A stretch of 37,569 nt of DNA from an uncultured Bacteroidaceae bacterium (GCA_905235285.1 CAJOLI010000032.1:1-37569), one strand, 5' to 3'; positions 8,101 through 15,765 are shown, counted from the first letter of the stretch. A program made the numbers and translations. The notes: generated by a model from the letters alone, not told the origin.

Positions 8101-10953
8101 CTTGACAAATGCGAAATAGACGTTGACGCCGTCGCCGTACTCAGGCATGTAGGGGATCTCGAAGATGCGGAGTTCATTGGAGAGGCTGATGAGTTCGTCC
8201 TTGATTATGCCTTCTCTGCCAACGAGTGTATAGTAGAGCGAGACGTCTTCGAAGCTGCTGCCCGCTTGTATGCGAGCCGGGTGTTCGGCATCGAAGGTGT
8301 CGGTGGGGCAGTAGAGCCAGCTGTCGGTGTGTCGTGGCAGGCGAGTGTCCGTCATCGAGAATACGAAGAAGCGTGCCGATGCCGATGCTGTGTCGTTGTT
8401 GGCTATGGCCGTGGCGCGCAGTTCGTAGTCGCCTGACGGCAGTGTGCGGATGGCATCTTCGAGTTCTGCTGCCGGCAGGTCTGCCACCAAGGCTTCTCTG
8501 TCGCCGCGGCTTTCGTTGTCAGTGGTCAGGCTTCCGTTGCCTGTTGCCGTAGTCTCGTCGGGAGCAGGGTATATGGCGCAGCGAATCTCGCCCTCAACGG
8601 TCTTTCCTGTAGAGGTGATGAGCGTGAACGTGGGTGGCTGCAGGCGGTCGCGGTCTTGTTGCTCACGCATGGCAATGTTCAGCCTTAAGGGTGTCGTGCA
8701 CAGTGGCACGGAGAGGTAGCCTTCACGCGTCTCACCTGCCGTGCTTAGCACTTCGACATTAAGGCGGAGCACCAGTCCGTGGCGCAGAGCCTCAGCAGGT
8801 ATGTCTTTTAAAGGTACGCGCGTGAGGAACGAGCCTTGATCGTCAGTCTCGACAGTATCTATTGGCAGCTGAGGTGAGTCGTCGTGGCGGAACCACCAGA
8901 AATAGGGATATGTGAATTGGTAGTTGCCTGTTACGCGGGCATTGCGGATTGGCACTCCATTGTAGCCCAAGGCCTTGCCCGTAAGGGCTATGCTGTCCTG
9001 CGGCCACTGCAAGGCAGGTGCCTCGTCCATTTTTACCTCGAATGTAGGCCGCTTATACTCTTCGACGCGGAAACCTATGCCCGCATCTTCGCTTTGGATT
9101 CCATAATATCCGGGCAGTCCGCCCTCTGGAAGCGTGAAGTCGGCGGTGAACACGCCCATGGCATCGGTCGTGACGCTCTGTCTGCCTACCTCTTTCCAGT
9201 TGGCATCGCGCAAGCGCAGCTCATACGTCTTGCCCTCGCAGGCTTGGGCTTCCCAGTGTTTCTGGTTGAAGGCTATGCCGCTGACGTGGACGGTCTGTCC
9301 GGGGCGGTATATGGCGCGGTCGGTGTAGAGCTGCAGGTGTGTCTCTGTTCTTTGTTCATCGTTACGCATCAAGCCGTTTGCCCATAGGTTTTCCTCGGGC
9401 AGAAAATGGTCGGCGTCGGTAGCGGCTGTCAGAACAATCCGGTGGTGGTTCTCCTGTGAGATGTTGCGGAAGAGGGCGCGCCCTTCGGCGTCGGAGGTCG
9501 CGGAGGCAAAGGCCGACAGGCTTCCCGAGCGTATGTCTCTATCATTAAGCTTTACGTCAGCGCCTTTGATGGGATGTCCGCTCTCGGCATCTACGACAAC
9601 CACTCCCAACTCCCTGGCAGAGTGGAATCGCGTCATCGTCTTCAGCTGCGTCACGTAAAGCAGCTGATATTGGTTTTCGACCCTCTTGTTCAGGGCTTCG
9701 TGTTCAGAGGTCGTGGCAGCGTAGAGGATGGCATAGAGACCTGCAGCGGGGGCTATCCACTCGAGGTTGTCCTCCTTCGTCTCGTAGGGCTCAGCGTGGG
9801 CGAGGGTGGGGTGGATAGTCTCTATCAATGTGGCATTGCGGCGGAAGAACTCGCTCACCGAGAGTTTGCTCTTGCTGACGTCCTCATCCTTGAAGTCATC
9901 TCTGAGGCGATATACCTTCATTTCGACATCTGTTGCGTTTTGCGTCGTGAGCTGCCACGTGTATGTTTTGTGGGGGTAGCACACACGGTTGCCTTTCCAA
10001 ACTACCGAGGGGCTCTGCAGTTCGTTGAGCCTGTTGCGTAGGCGGGCGATGCGTTCATATCCTGGGTAGCGTCTGATGGCTTCCTTCGCCCATGCCACGC
10101 GTTGTGCGGTTGAGATATTCTCGTCGGTGTTGTTGATGAGTGCGAAGTAGACGTCGGCCACGGGTGGCAGGTCGGCATAGCGCTCCTTCAGCTGGAGCAG
10201 GGCATCTTTGGCTGAGGAATCGTTCCAAATGTCGACTTTGCTCAGGCTTATTCTGTCGTACTCCAGCAGCAACTGGGCCTCGCGGTTGTTTTGGCGTCGA
10301 TAGGTGTCGATGATATCGTCTAAGGTTGTTGTCAGGTTCGCTCCTGTACGGGTCCACATGTCTCGCCGCTGGTCGCGCGCTCGCTGCCATAGGATGTGGA
10401 GCAAGTCGTGGTTGAAGTAGGCCGAGGCCTTGTTCTGCTTGACGAACGGCAACCAGTCCTTACTACGTGCAGCGGCCAGGGCAGGTATGTCGGAGAGCGA
10501 TAAGTGCCAGTTCTTTATGGCTGCGCTGTCATATTGCTCCACAGTCCATTCCTTCATCTCTTCGCTCTCGAGACGCAAACCGCTGGCCTGCGCACGGTGG
10601 CGGTTAGCCTGGTAGATTTCAGCAAGGATAGAGGCATAGATGGCGCGAGCCTCGGGCCTGCTCTCGCCGGCGCGCAAGGTCTCCAGTTCCCGGATGTCGG
10701 TGAAGAAACTGTCGGGGGCCCACTGCTGATGTAACCCGGCAGCCATCATCCGCGCACTCAAGGCCTGCCCTTGCTGACCTTCAGCAAGGGCTCTCTTGAG
10801 AATTTTCTCTGTTGCGGCATAAGCCGACTGTGGCTTGCCGTCGTCTTGAAGCTGACGCACCTCAGCCCACATCTTATCGTAGCTCTGGGAGAAAGCTACC
10901 AAACCACAAAACATCATAATTATGGAGAAAAAAAACTTTTTCATGATTGCCAT
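5116..10953 (-). CDS. Alpha-2-macroglobulin family protein, thioester apparently absent
   Basis: The 1945-residue exported protein has a Sec signal (KKFFFSIIMMFCGLVAFSQ), an all-helical N-terminal part, an MG2 domain with the classic YTDRAIYRPGQTVHVSG near residue 540, and an A2M domain near 1165-1200 (NPTTGEVTLSFTLPESLTTW). The helical thioester-type domain follows (GGFPWFPGMHSSELMTRL near 1511), then a C-terminal beta domain with the familiar DYFFQRLPKGTYVLEE. Such proteins are thought to trap proteases or monitor the periplasm. Where a CxEQ thioester would sit, the sequence reads LREPQHDDVLSLTS (about 1395-1408). A Met/Ala/Glu-rich low-complexity stretch at about 1087-1165 occupies the bait-region position. 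No lipobox is present. ATG at 10944 (MKKFFF) is an equally good start. pepD lies 81 bases upstream. Confidence 0.92.
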   Translation of the reverse strand: MAIMKKFFFSIIMMFCGLVAFSQSYDKMWAEVRQLQDDGKPQSAYAATEKILKRALAEGQQGQALSARMMAAGLHQQWAPDSFFTDIRELETLRAGESRPEARAIYASILAEIYQANRHRAQASGLRLESEEMKEWTVEQYDSAAIKNWHLSLSDIPALAAARSKDWLPFVKQNKASAYFNHDLLHILWQRARDQRRDMWTRTGANLTTTLDDIIDTYRRQNNREAQLLLEYDRISLSKVDIWNDSSAKDALLQLKERYADLPPVADVYFALINNTDENISTAQRVAWAKEAIRRYPGYERIARLRNRLNELQSPSVVWKGNRVCYPHKTYTWQLTTQNATDVEMKVYRLRDDFKDEDVSKSKLSVSEFFRRNATLIETIHPTLAHAEPYETKEDNLEWIAPAAGLYAILYAATTSEHEALNKRVENQYQLLYVTQLKTMTRFHSARELGVVVVDAESGHPIKGADVKLNDRDIRSGSLSAFASATSDAEGRALFRNISQENHHRIVLTAATDADHFLPEENLWANGLMRNDEQRTETHLQLYTDRAIYRPGQTVHVSGIAFNQKHWEAQACEGKTYELRLRDANWKEVGRQSVTTDAMGVFTADFTLPEGGLPGYYGIQSEDAGIGFRVEEYKRPTFEVKMDEAPALQWPQDSIALTGKALGYNGVPIRNARVTGNYQFTYPYFWWFRHDDSPQLPIDTVETDDQGSFLTRVPLKDIPAEALRHGLVLRLNVEVLSTAGETREGYLSVPLCTTPLRLNIAMREQQDRDRLQPPTFTLITSTGKTVEGEIRCAIYPAPDETTATGNGSLTTDNESRGDREALVADLPAAELEDAIRTLPSGDYELRATAIANNDTASASARFFVFSMTDTRLPRHTDSWLYCPTDTFDAEHPARIQAGSSFEDVSLYYTLVGREGIIKDELISLSNELRIFEIPYMPEYGDGVNVYFAFVKHGTCYQKNKALKLTMPDKQLRWQWTTFRDRLHPGDHETWTLKLTTPDGKPATANLMATLYDASLDQLVPHFWSLAIERYHHLRPLPWRSADIFGQDAFQHLYFPMKDYKPSAFVFDAFDERWLGGLAFPYSRFNNSRRMMKASRAGGGGVMAVEESAVMNDAVAIIGAPAEAPMMMTASAKMTADYAEAESDEDKGAMEEGAMPTASPATAALRTNFNETAAFMPRLHTNPTTGEVTLSFTLPESLTTWQLLGVAHSKDMMTANIQAQTIARKELMARLYLPRFLRAGDQGSIRASVQNLTEQPLDGCARVEVFDPESERLILKQEVPFATAANGESILAFDYTPTEEYPIVAVRFTAETTSTPSGKGRKRKQAAEGSFSDGEQHYLPILSSKEYITESIEIQADGEGSFSTDLSTLFNHDAASATQRRLTVEYTTHPIWNVVQALPALREPQHDDVLSLTSVLYANALSAHIAATTPRLHDIIALWKQQASTDGGEVASKSPLARNEELKQIILDETPWLREADNDTERRAQLIDLFNESLIDSRLNASLDKLQQRQEADGGFPWFPGMHSSELMTRLVCIELARLRSLTADFSTLNSEARAKAEAILQRAATYIAKENAKTVEEMKKAEAKGATINTGTLMHLDYVYVTQHAGVKLTKDQEADVRYLLDHLKGSVAGMTNNERAVAAIVLKDAGRDADSKLYFDSMREHLTTTPSHGTFFDYAGGSFTPTGHKVIIHTAAMEAARELAPEDKTLNSGLRRWLLQQKRTQMWESCICTVDAIYALLHCSAAASDLQSTSKDQLTLDYGKRKVSISGSSSPAALGYIKQTYTDGAAPKSIAVRRASQSEAWGAVYAQYLTPIADASAQANGLAVRREFSCTSPRLGDKLTTRYVITADRDYEYVCLRADRPAAAEPSDQVSGYRYQGGLGYYRAVRDAHTDYFFQRLPKGTYVLEETAFVDREGHYTTGLTTIRCLYAPEYGAHTTAMELIVDK

Positions 10954-10993
10954 CTGATAAATTATGCTATCACATCTATCCCCGTAAGCTGAT

Positions 10994-11033
10994 ATCCCCC
11001 CCTGCTCGCAGGAGCAAGGGGGATTTCTTTTTT
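10994..11033. terminator. Strong G/C hairpin between pepD and the macroglobulin gene
   Basis: Arms AT-C7-TGCTC (10994-11007) and GAGCA-A-GGGGG-AT (11012-11024) pair around the loop GCAG. The T-rich run TTTCTTTTTT (11024-11033) follows on the plus strand, although both flanking genes are on minus. For pepD transcripts it therefore gives a stable hairpin just after the stop codon, but without the usual 3' U-run. Confidence 0.6.
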
Positions 11034-11034
11034 G

Positions 11035-12489
11035 TCACGCTTCAGGAATCTCCTCGAGCAAGGTCTTTAGGAAAGTCCAGAAACGTCCTACGCTGGGGAT
11101 GTTGCAACGCTCGTCGGGTGTGTGAGGCGATCGCAGCGTGGGTCCGAAGCTGATGAGGTCCATGTTCGGATAGATTTGCCCTATCATGCTACACTCGAGG
11201 CCGGCATGCACCACTTCCACTTTGGCTGGTTTCTGCTCGAGGCGCTCGTAGAGGGCTGCCATCAGTGCGGCAATGGGTGAGTCGAAGTTGGGCTGCCATG
11301 AGCAGTATTCGCCGCCGTACTCTATCTTCATACCAGCCATGCCGAAGGTGCTCTCGAACATTTCTTGTTCGAGTTCAAGGTAGCTGTCGCACGACGAGCG
11401 TGCCAGAATGAGCACGCTTGCCTTGCCACCGCCAATCTCTATGATAGCCAGGTTCGAGCTGGTCTCTACCACATGCGGAATACTGGGGATATTGCGCAGC
11501 ACACCGTCGTGGCAGGCCAGGATGGCGCTGACGAGGTTGTCCTGCACCTCTTCGGGCACCTGCTTCTGAGGCAGGTCCACGCGCTCGACGCTGATTTCTA
11601 TGCTTTCCTCTACGCCGCGGAATTCGGCAGCAAACGTCTTCTGGCAGTAGTCGGCCAGATCGCGCAAGTCGGCTTCGTTCTCGGCAGGAATGGTCAGCAC
11701 GGCTTCGGACGAGCGGGGAATGGCATTTCGCATGTTGCCGCCTTTCCAGGTGGCCAGGCGGGCATCATCGTCCTGAATAGCCTGACGGATCAGACGGCAC
11801 AGCAGCTTGTTGGCATTGGCGCGCCCCTCGTTAATCTCCAAACCGCTATGTCCGCCTCGCAGGCCGCTGATGGCAACCTTCAAGGCAATGTCGCTCGGGT
11901 CTGTCTCCACTTCTTTATATTCGAGTGTGGCGGTCACGTTGATGCCTCCGGCCGAACCGATGCAGAACTCGCCCTCGGTCTCGTTGTCGATGTTTAGCAG
12001 GATGTCGCCCTTCAGCGTGTCGGCCGCGAGGTGGTTGACGCCCCACATGCAGGTCTCTTCGTCAGCGGTGATGAGGGCCTCGAGGGGACCGTGCTTCAGC
12101 GTGTTGTCCTCGAAGATGGCCATGATGGCTGCTATGCCCATGCCGTCGTCTGAGCCCAGCGTCGTGCCTTTGGCTTTCAGCCACTCGCCGTCTACCCACG
12201 TCTCGATGGGGTCTGTCTCGAAGTTGTGAGTGCTCTCGTCAACCTTCTGCGGCACCATGTCCATGTGTGCCTGCAGCGTGCAGCACTTGCGGTTCTCGTA
12301 GCCTGGCGTAGCGGGCTTGTGCATGACGATGTTGTCGCCGCCGTCCTTGTAGGCTTCGATGCCGCGTTCGGCAGCCCACTGGAGCAGGAATTGCTGGATT
12401 TTCTCGAGGTGTCCGCTCGGGCGCGGCACTTGTGTCAGTTTGTAGAAGTTGTCGAAGATTGCTTTCGGCTCAAGGTCATGAATAGTCAT
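11035..12489 (-). CDS. pepD: Aminoacyl-histidine dipeptidase (M20 family, PepD)
   Basis: This 484-residue cytosolic dinuclear zinc peptidase hydrolyses Xaa-His and other dipeptides. The family metal-binding motifs are present: LQAHMDMVPQK (His75, Asp77), TLGSDDGMGIAA (Asp115), ADEETCMWG (Glu144/145) and HAGLECSMIGQIYPNMD, ending with SPHTPDERCNIPSVGRFW. Length and N-terminus (LEPKAIFDNFYKLTQVPRPSG) match Bacteroidales PepD. The start is the ATG at 12489. It lies 38 bases downstream of the flippase-like gene and 81 bases upstream of the macroglobulin gene, all on the same strand. The flippase stop lies in a short repeat-like spacer. Confidence 0.95.
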   Translation of the reverse strand: MTIHDLEPKAIFDNFYKLTQVPRPSGHLEKIQQFLLQWAAERGIEAYKDGGDNIVMHKPATPGYENRKCCTLQAHMDMVPQKVDESTHNFETDPIETWVDGEWLKAKGTTLGSDDGMGIAAIMAIFEDNTLKHGPLEALITADEETCMWGVNHLAADTLKGDILLNIDNETEGEFCIGSAGGINVTATLEYKEVETDPSDIALKVAISGLRGGHSGLEINEGRANANKLLCRLIRQAIQDDDARLATWKGGNMRNAIPRSSEAVLTIPAENEADLRDLADYCQKTFAAEFRGVEESIEISVERVDLPQKQVPEEVQDNLVSAILACHDGVLRNIPSIPHVVETSSNLAIIEIGGGKASVLILARSSCDSYLELEQEMFESTFGMAGMKIEYGGEYCSWQPNFDSPIAALMAALYERLEQKPAKVEVVHAGLECSMIGQIYPNMDLISFGPTLRSPHTPDERCNIPSVGRFWTFLKTLLEEIPEA

Positions 12490-12501
12490 AGTCGTTATGA
12501 T

Positions 12502-12530
12502 GTTTAAAAGTTTAAGGATTTGAAAGTTTA
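12502..12530. repeat. Decayed short GTTTAA repeat spacer
   Basis: GTTTAAA, AGTTTAAGG, ATTTGA and AAGTTTAAGG follow one another with spacings of about 7-9 bases in the 38-base gap between the flippase and pepD. The flippase TAA stop (12528-12530) lies in the last copy. It resembles the cleaner 7-base arrays but is too short and irregular to be certain. Confidence 0.45.
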
Positions 12531-13511
12531 AGGGTCTCTGGGTTTCGTCAGCGCCAGGGCTGCTACGGCGTAGAGGCCAAGTACGGCAACGAGCAGCGTT
12601 TGCACGGAGTGAACCACGAGGGCAAAGAGGGCGCCTTCAGCACCTGCAACGCCATAGAGCATGAGCACCGTCTTGACAGCGAAGTGCCAGGGACCGGCGC
12701 CGTTGGGCGTGGGCACCAGCACGGCAAAGGTACCTACGACGAAGGCAACGAGGGCTACGTCGAGCCCTAAGCCCTCAGTGCTCTTGAAGCAGAAGAAGGT
12801 GAGGTAGAAATGCAGGAAGTAGCAGATCCAGATAGCAACGCTATTGAATAGAAAATAGCCCATTCCATCGATTTGACGAATGCTCAGCAGGCCGTCGCGC
12901 AGGTCGGAGAGCACCGAGCGTGAACGGGCGAACAGTTCGTAGCGCCGCAGTAGGTAGATGCCCGTGAGCACTATCAGCAGCCCACAGATGGCCGTCACTA
13001 TCCATCCAGCAGGTGTGAACTGGCCCATGAATGAGCTCAGCGAGACGCCCGTGCGAGCGAAGAAGTCCATGAACACTGGCAGCTGCAAGAGGAAAACAAT
13101 GGCTGAAAGGACTGCAATGATGGCCATGTCGATGACACGCTCAGTGACCACGGTGCCAACACCTCGGCTGAAGCTCACGCCGTCGTAACGCTTGAGAACC
13201 CCGCATCGTAGCACTTCTCCCGAGCGGGGCACGACGAGCGAGCTGGCATAGCTCAGGAAGATGGCGTTGATGCTCGTGTGCAGGCGTGGGTGCTCACCCA
13301 GAGGGTGCAGCGCCTGACGCCATCGTATGCCTCGGAAAACCTGGGCCAGGATGCCGAAGGGGAATGAGAGCCACATCCAAGTCCAGTCGACCTCTCCGCT
13401 GATTGCCGCCTGCAGCGTGCCCCAGTCGAAGCCCCGGTACATCCACCAGAGTATCGCTCCGCCCAGGACGAGCGGCAGCAGGATTTGTATTATGGAACGG
13501 AGGCGCGACAT
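12528..13511 (-). CDS. Flippase-like integral membrane protein (LPG_synthase_TM / UPF0104 family)
   Basis: The 327-residue protein has about eight hydrophobic helices, starting with IIQILLPLVLGGAILWWMY. The family signature is visible: IRWRQALHPLG, FLSYASSLVVPRSGEVLRCGVLKRYDGVSFSRGVGTVVTERVIDM, and VPTPNGAGPWHFAVKTVLMLYG near the C-terminus. The soluble aminoacyl-transferase half of MprF is absent, so it is the stand-alone membrane form whose substrate is unknown; lipid or polyprenyl-linked flipping is the usual guess. The start is the ATG at 13511. It is divergent from rsmA across a 148-base spacer and is followed on the same strand by pepD. Confidence 0.88.
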   Translation of the reverse strand: MSRLRSIIQILLPLVLGGAILWWMYRGFDWGTLQAAISGEVDWTWMWLSFPFGILAQVFRGIRWRQALHPLGEHPRLHTSINAIFLSYASSLVVPRSGEVLRCGVLKRYDGVSFSRGVGTVVTERVIDMAIIAVLSAIVFLLQLPVFMDFFARTGVSLSSFMGQFTPAGWIVTAICGLLIVLTGIYLLRRYELFARSRSVLSDLRDGLLSIRQIDGMGYFLFNSVAIWICYFLHFYLTFFCFKSTEGLGLDVALVAFVVGTFAVLVPTPNGAGPWHFAVKTVLMLYGVAGAEGALFALVVHSVQTLLVAVLGLYAVAALALTKPRDP

Positions 13512-13587
13512 CTCATTTACGTTGCATGGTTAAGACATAGAAAAGAGCAGGCGATGGATGCGTTTTTCGGCTTTTATCTGCAAAAAC

Positions 13588-13615
13588 TCTAATCTTTAAT
13601 CTCTAATCTCTAATC
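13588..13615. repeat. 7-bp tandem array (TCTAATC) in the rsmA promoter region
   Basis: Four units in exact register: TCTAATC, TTTAATC, TCTAATC, TCTAATC. A T-rich 7-mer follows and then the rsmA -7 box. The array occupies the place where a -33 element would be expected. Confidence 0.85.
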
Positions 13616-13621
13616 TTTTCT

Positions 13622-13629
13622 TACCTTTG
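13622..13629 (+). promoter_or_regulatory. Bacteroidetes -7 box TACCTTTG for rsmA
   Basis: TACCTTTG fits the TAnnTTTG consensus of the Bacteroidetes housekeeping sigma factor and lies 30 bases before the chosen ATG. No clear -33 TTG-type element is visible, because the expected place is filled by the TCTAATC repeats. Confidence 0.75.
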
Positions 13630-13659
13630 CAGCGCAAAAGTAATCAAATATTCTTGCCC

Positions 13660-14472
13660 ATGCACACTGTTAGACCAAAAAAGTTTCTCGGACAACACTT
13701 CTTAACGGATTTAAATGTCGCGCGAAGGATAGCAGACACCATTGACACAGCTGCAGACCTGCCTGTCTTGGAGGTGGGGCCGGGCATGGGCGTCATGACA
13801 CAATTCCTGATGCAGAAGTCGCGTGAGCTGAAGGTCGTAGAACTTGACTTTGAAAGCGTTGAATACCTTCGCCGCACATGGCCGCAGATGGAGGACAATA
13901 TCATTGAGGACGATTTTCTGAAGATGCACCTCGACCGCACCTTCGGCGGTCGGCAGTTTGTGCTGACGGGCAACTACCCGTATAACATCTCTTCACAAAT
14001 TTTTTTCAAGATGCTCGACAACAAGGACCTTATACCTTGCTGCACGGGTATGATACAGAAAGAGGTGGCCGACCGCATCTGTGCTTCTCCGGGCTCGAAG
14101 GCCTACGGCATACTCTCCGTGCTCATCCAAGCTTGGTACACGCCCGAGTACCTCTTCACCGTTGAGCCACACGTTTTCAACCCACCACCCAAGGTGCGCT
14201 CGGCTGTCATCCGCCTCACCCGTAATGCCACGCTGTCGCTCGGCTGCGATGAGGCTCTCTTCCGCCGTGTCGTAAAGACGACTTTCAACCAGCGTCGCAA
14301 GATGCTGCGGGTGAACCTGCGGCCGCTGCTCGCAGAGCTCGGCCTGCTGTCCGACGGACATTTGCCCACGGCTCTCACCGAAGCCTTCGATCTAACTCTG
14401 CGCCCCGAGCAACTCTCTCTTGCACAATTCGTGGAACTTACTGAAAGAATTTATGCGCTCCTGAATGTATAA
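13660..14472 (+). CDS. rsmA: 16S rRNA (adenine1518/1519-N6)-dimethyltransferase
   Basis: The 270-residue methyltransferase dimethylates two adjacent adenines in the 3'-terminal hairpin of 16S rRNA, a late 30S assembly step. The N-terminus VRPKKFLGQHFLTD is the family hallmark. SAM motif I is EVGPGMG (residues 38-44), and the catalytic motif is NYPYNIS (105-111, the Bacteroidetes form of NLPYxIS). The C-terminal helical lobe has TTFNQRRKMLRVNL. The start was placed at ATG 13660, because an upstream TTG-initiated extension begins inside the promoter box. It is divergent from the flippase gene and convergent with the winged-helix gene. Confidence 0.96.
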   Translation: MHTVRPKKFLGQHFLTDLNVARRIADTIDTAADLPVLEVGPGMGVMTQFLMQKSRELKVVELDFESVEYLRRTWPQMEDNIIEDDFLKMHLDRTFGGRQFVLTGNYPYNISSQIFFKMLDNKDLIPCCTGMIQKEVADRICASPGSKAYGILSVLIQAWYTPEYLFTVEPHVFNPPPKVRSAVIRLTRNATLSLGCDEALFRRVVKTTFNQRRKMLRVNLRPLLAELGLLSDGHLPTALTEAFDLTLRPEQLSLAQFVELTERIYALLNV

Positions 14473-14504
14473 TGCAACAACTCTGACTGTGATAGCGGGG
14501 ACTG

Positions 14505-14577
14505 AATTCCGAATTTGAATTGAATTTGGATTCTTGAAGTGTCAAGCGACCAAAGGTCGAGCGAGAGATTAGGGTTT
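14505..14577. repeat. Intergenic element with small hairpins, 3' of rsmA
   Basis: An imperfect AT-rich inverted repeat (GAATTCCGAATTTG / GAATTTGGATTC, about 14505-14533) is followed by TGAAGTGTC and the hairpin CGACC-AAA-GGTCG (14547-14559), then AGCGAGAGATT. The TGAAGTGTC...CGAGCG part recurs at 19745. It lies between two convergent genes and may act as a shared terminator. Confidence 0.5.
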
Positions 14578-14589
14578 CTGGCAAAAGTC

Positions 14590-14955
14590 TTAAGTTTTTT
14601 TTGCATGAAGTCGATAGGCCTGCCCACGGTCGCATTCCACCTGGAGGTCTGTTGTTTCAGCAAGGGCCTGCTTTAGCCGACGAATCAGCGTGTAGAGCGT
14701 GGCTGAGGCATCGGGCTTCTTGGGCCAGAGACGCTCGCAGATTTCGTACTGCGATAAGCGGTGGTCCGGAGCCTTGAAAAAGAGCTGCATGAGGTCGTGC
14801 TGCATAGGCGTCAGATTCAGCTCGCGGCCGCCGACAACGAAGCGGTGACTGAGCTCGTCGTAGCTCAGCTGCTCGAGCCCAGCCGAGCTTTCTGCCGCTA
14901 ACACCGGCAGTGGCTGTTGACGGCGCATGACAATCAGCCGCATCCCATAAATCAC
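14590..14955 (-). CDS. Winged-helix (OmpR/PhoB-type) DNA-binding protein, probably the C-terminal half of a split regulator
   Basis: The protein has 121 residues, of which about 90 form a Trans_reg_C winged helix: LSYDELSHRFVVGGRELNLT, PMQHDLMQLFFKAPDHRLS, then ICERLWPKKPDASATLYTLIRRLKQAL and a wing ending CDRGQAYRL. There is no receiver domain. In Prevotella-type genomes I recall this domain fused behind a short membrane-anchored periplasmic segment, which is what the upstream 102-residue frame encodes. The start is GTG at 14955 or ATG at 14943; an in-frame TAA lies two codons before the GTG, inside the palindromic element. It may be a functional stand-alone regulator or the 3' part of a pseudogene. 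Confidence 0.7.
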   Translation of the reverse strand: MIYGMRLIVMRRQQPLPVLAAESSAGLEQLSYDELSHRFVVGGRELNLTPMQHDLMQLFFKAPDHRLSQYEICERLWPKKPDASATLYTLIRRLKQALAETTDLQVECDRGQAYRLHAKKT

Positions 14956-15000
14956 GTTTTAAGGCCTTGAAACGTGTATCGCTTCACGTTTCAAGGCCTT
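14953..15000. repeat. 48-bp nested palindrome separating two regulator halves
   Basis: The 16-mer CACGTTTYAAGGCCTT occurs directly repeated at 14953-14968 and 14985-15000. Between them AAGGCCTTGAAACGTG (14961-14976) is the inverted copy, sharing the self-complementary AAGGCCTT with the first. The result is a perfect 16-bp stem with the 8-base loop TATCGCTT (14961-15000), overlapping a second near-perfect palindrome (14953-14976). The stop codon of the upstream 102-residue frame and the GTG start of the downstream frame both lie inside it. Confidence 0.92.
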
Positions 15001-15299
15001 AGCCGCAGTGTGAGGCCGGTGTTGGCTCGTAGGGCTGTCGCCTGACGAGGCTTGTCGTCGGCAACGACAAGAGAGAGGTAGGCCGTGTCGCGCAGCTCCT
15101 GCAGGGCGATATGACTGCGATAGACTCTGATTGTGTCGGCATCGATACGGTCGGACTCACACTCGCGCAAGGTCATGGCCAAGGCGAGGTCTACGCTCTG
15201 CTGAGCCCGCCGTTGTGCGCGCATCATACTGTCGATGCCGGCAGCCAGCGAGGATGTCAGCAACAGCAGGAAAACGATGTAGGCTAATTGGGGTTTCAT
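14991..15299 (-). CDS. Small membrane-anchored protein, probably the N-terminal half of a split winged-helix regulator
   Basis: The 102-residue product has one N-terminal transmembrane or signal-anchor helix (AYIVFLLLLTSSLAAGI). A short extracytoplasmic stretch follows (VDLALAMTLRECESDRIDADTIRVYRSHIALQELRDTAYL). Such a segment, followed by a second helix and a winged helix, is a combination I recall from Prevotella membrane-bound regulators. Here the frame ends at a TGA inside a palindromic element and no second helix is encoded. The gene starts 16 bases after the YqaA-like gene and is probably in its operon. By itself it has no recognised function. Confidence 0.6.
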   Translation of the reverse strand: MKPQLAYIVFLLLLTSSLAAGIDSMMRAQRRAQQSVDLALAMTLRECESDRIDADTIRVYRSHIALQELRDTAYLSLVVADDKPRQATALRANTGLTLRLRP

Positions 15300-15315
15300 A
15301 TACAGGAATATTTTG

Positions 15316-15765
15316 TCAGAATAAACTTATGGCGTAGATAATCAGAGCGTAGCGAACAGCCTTCCCGAGTGCTATTGTCAGCAGAGAGAGCCAGGGGTTT
15401 GCGCGCGTGAACCCCAACGTAACAGCAATGACGCTGCCTATGATGGGCAGGAAACAGAGCGCGCCGATCCACGCGCCGTAGCGTTGCATCCACCGTGCCG
15501 TGCGGTGCACCTTCTCGGCAGGGACATGGAGGTAGCGCTCAATCCATTCCATGCGTCCGAGTGATCCGATGCCGTAGTTGAACATCGAGCCTGCAACATT
15601 GCCCGTCGTTGCGAGGGCGAAGAGATGCAGAGGCTCGAGGCCGGCCAGCAGCAGCGCCGTCAGCACAGCCTCGCTCGAGAAGGGGAAGACGCTGCCGGCT
15701 ATGAATGCCGCCACAAACATGCCCCAATAGCCCCACGACTCGAGTAAAGCAAGAAACGCTTCCAT
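15316..15765 (-). CDS. YqaA-like membrane protein (DedA/VTT superfamily)
   Basis: The 149-residue protein has four or five hydrophobic segments. The VTT-type features are the early WGYWGMFVAAFIAGSVFPFSSE, then GNVAGSMFNYGIGSLG and the later YGAWIGALCFLPIIGSVIAVTLGFTR. Relatives act in membrane homeostasis and phospholipid or undecaprenyl-phosphate recycling; a specific substrate cannot be read from the sequence. It lies 45 bases after the DUF4294 gene and 16 bases before the small membrane protein, all on minus, so an operon is likely. The start is the ATG at 15763-15765. Confidence 0.88.
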   Translation of the reverse strand: MEAFLALLESWGYWGMFVAAFIAGSVFPFSSEAVLTALLLAGLEPLHLFALATTGNVAGSMFNYGIGSLGRMEWIERYLHVPAEKVHRTARWMQRYGAWIGALCFLPIIGSVIAVTLGFTRANPWLSLLTIALGKAVRYALIIYAISLF

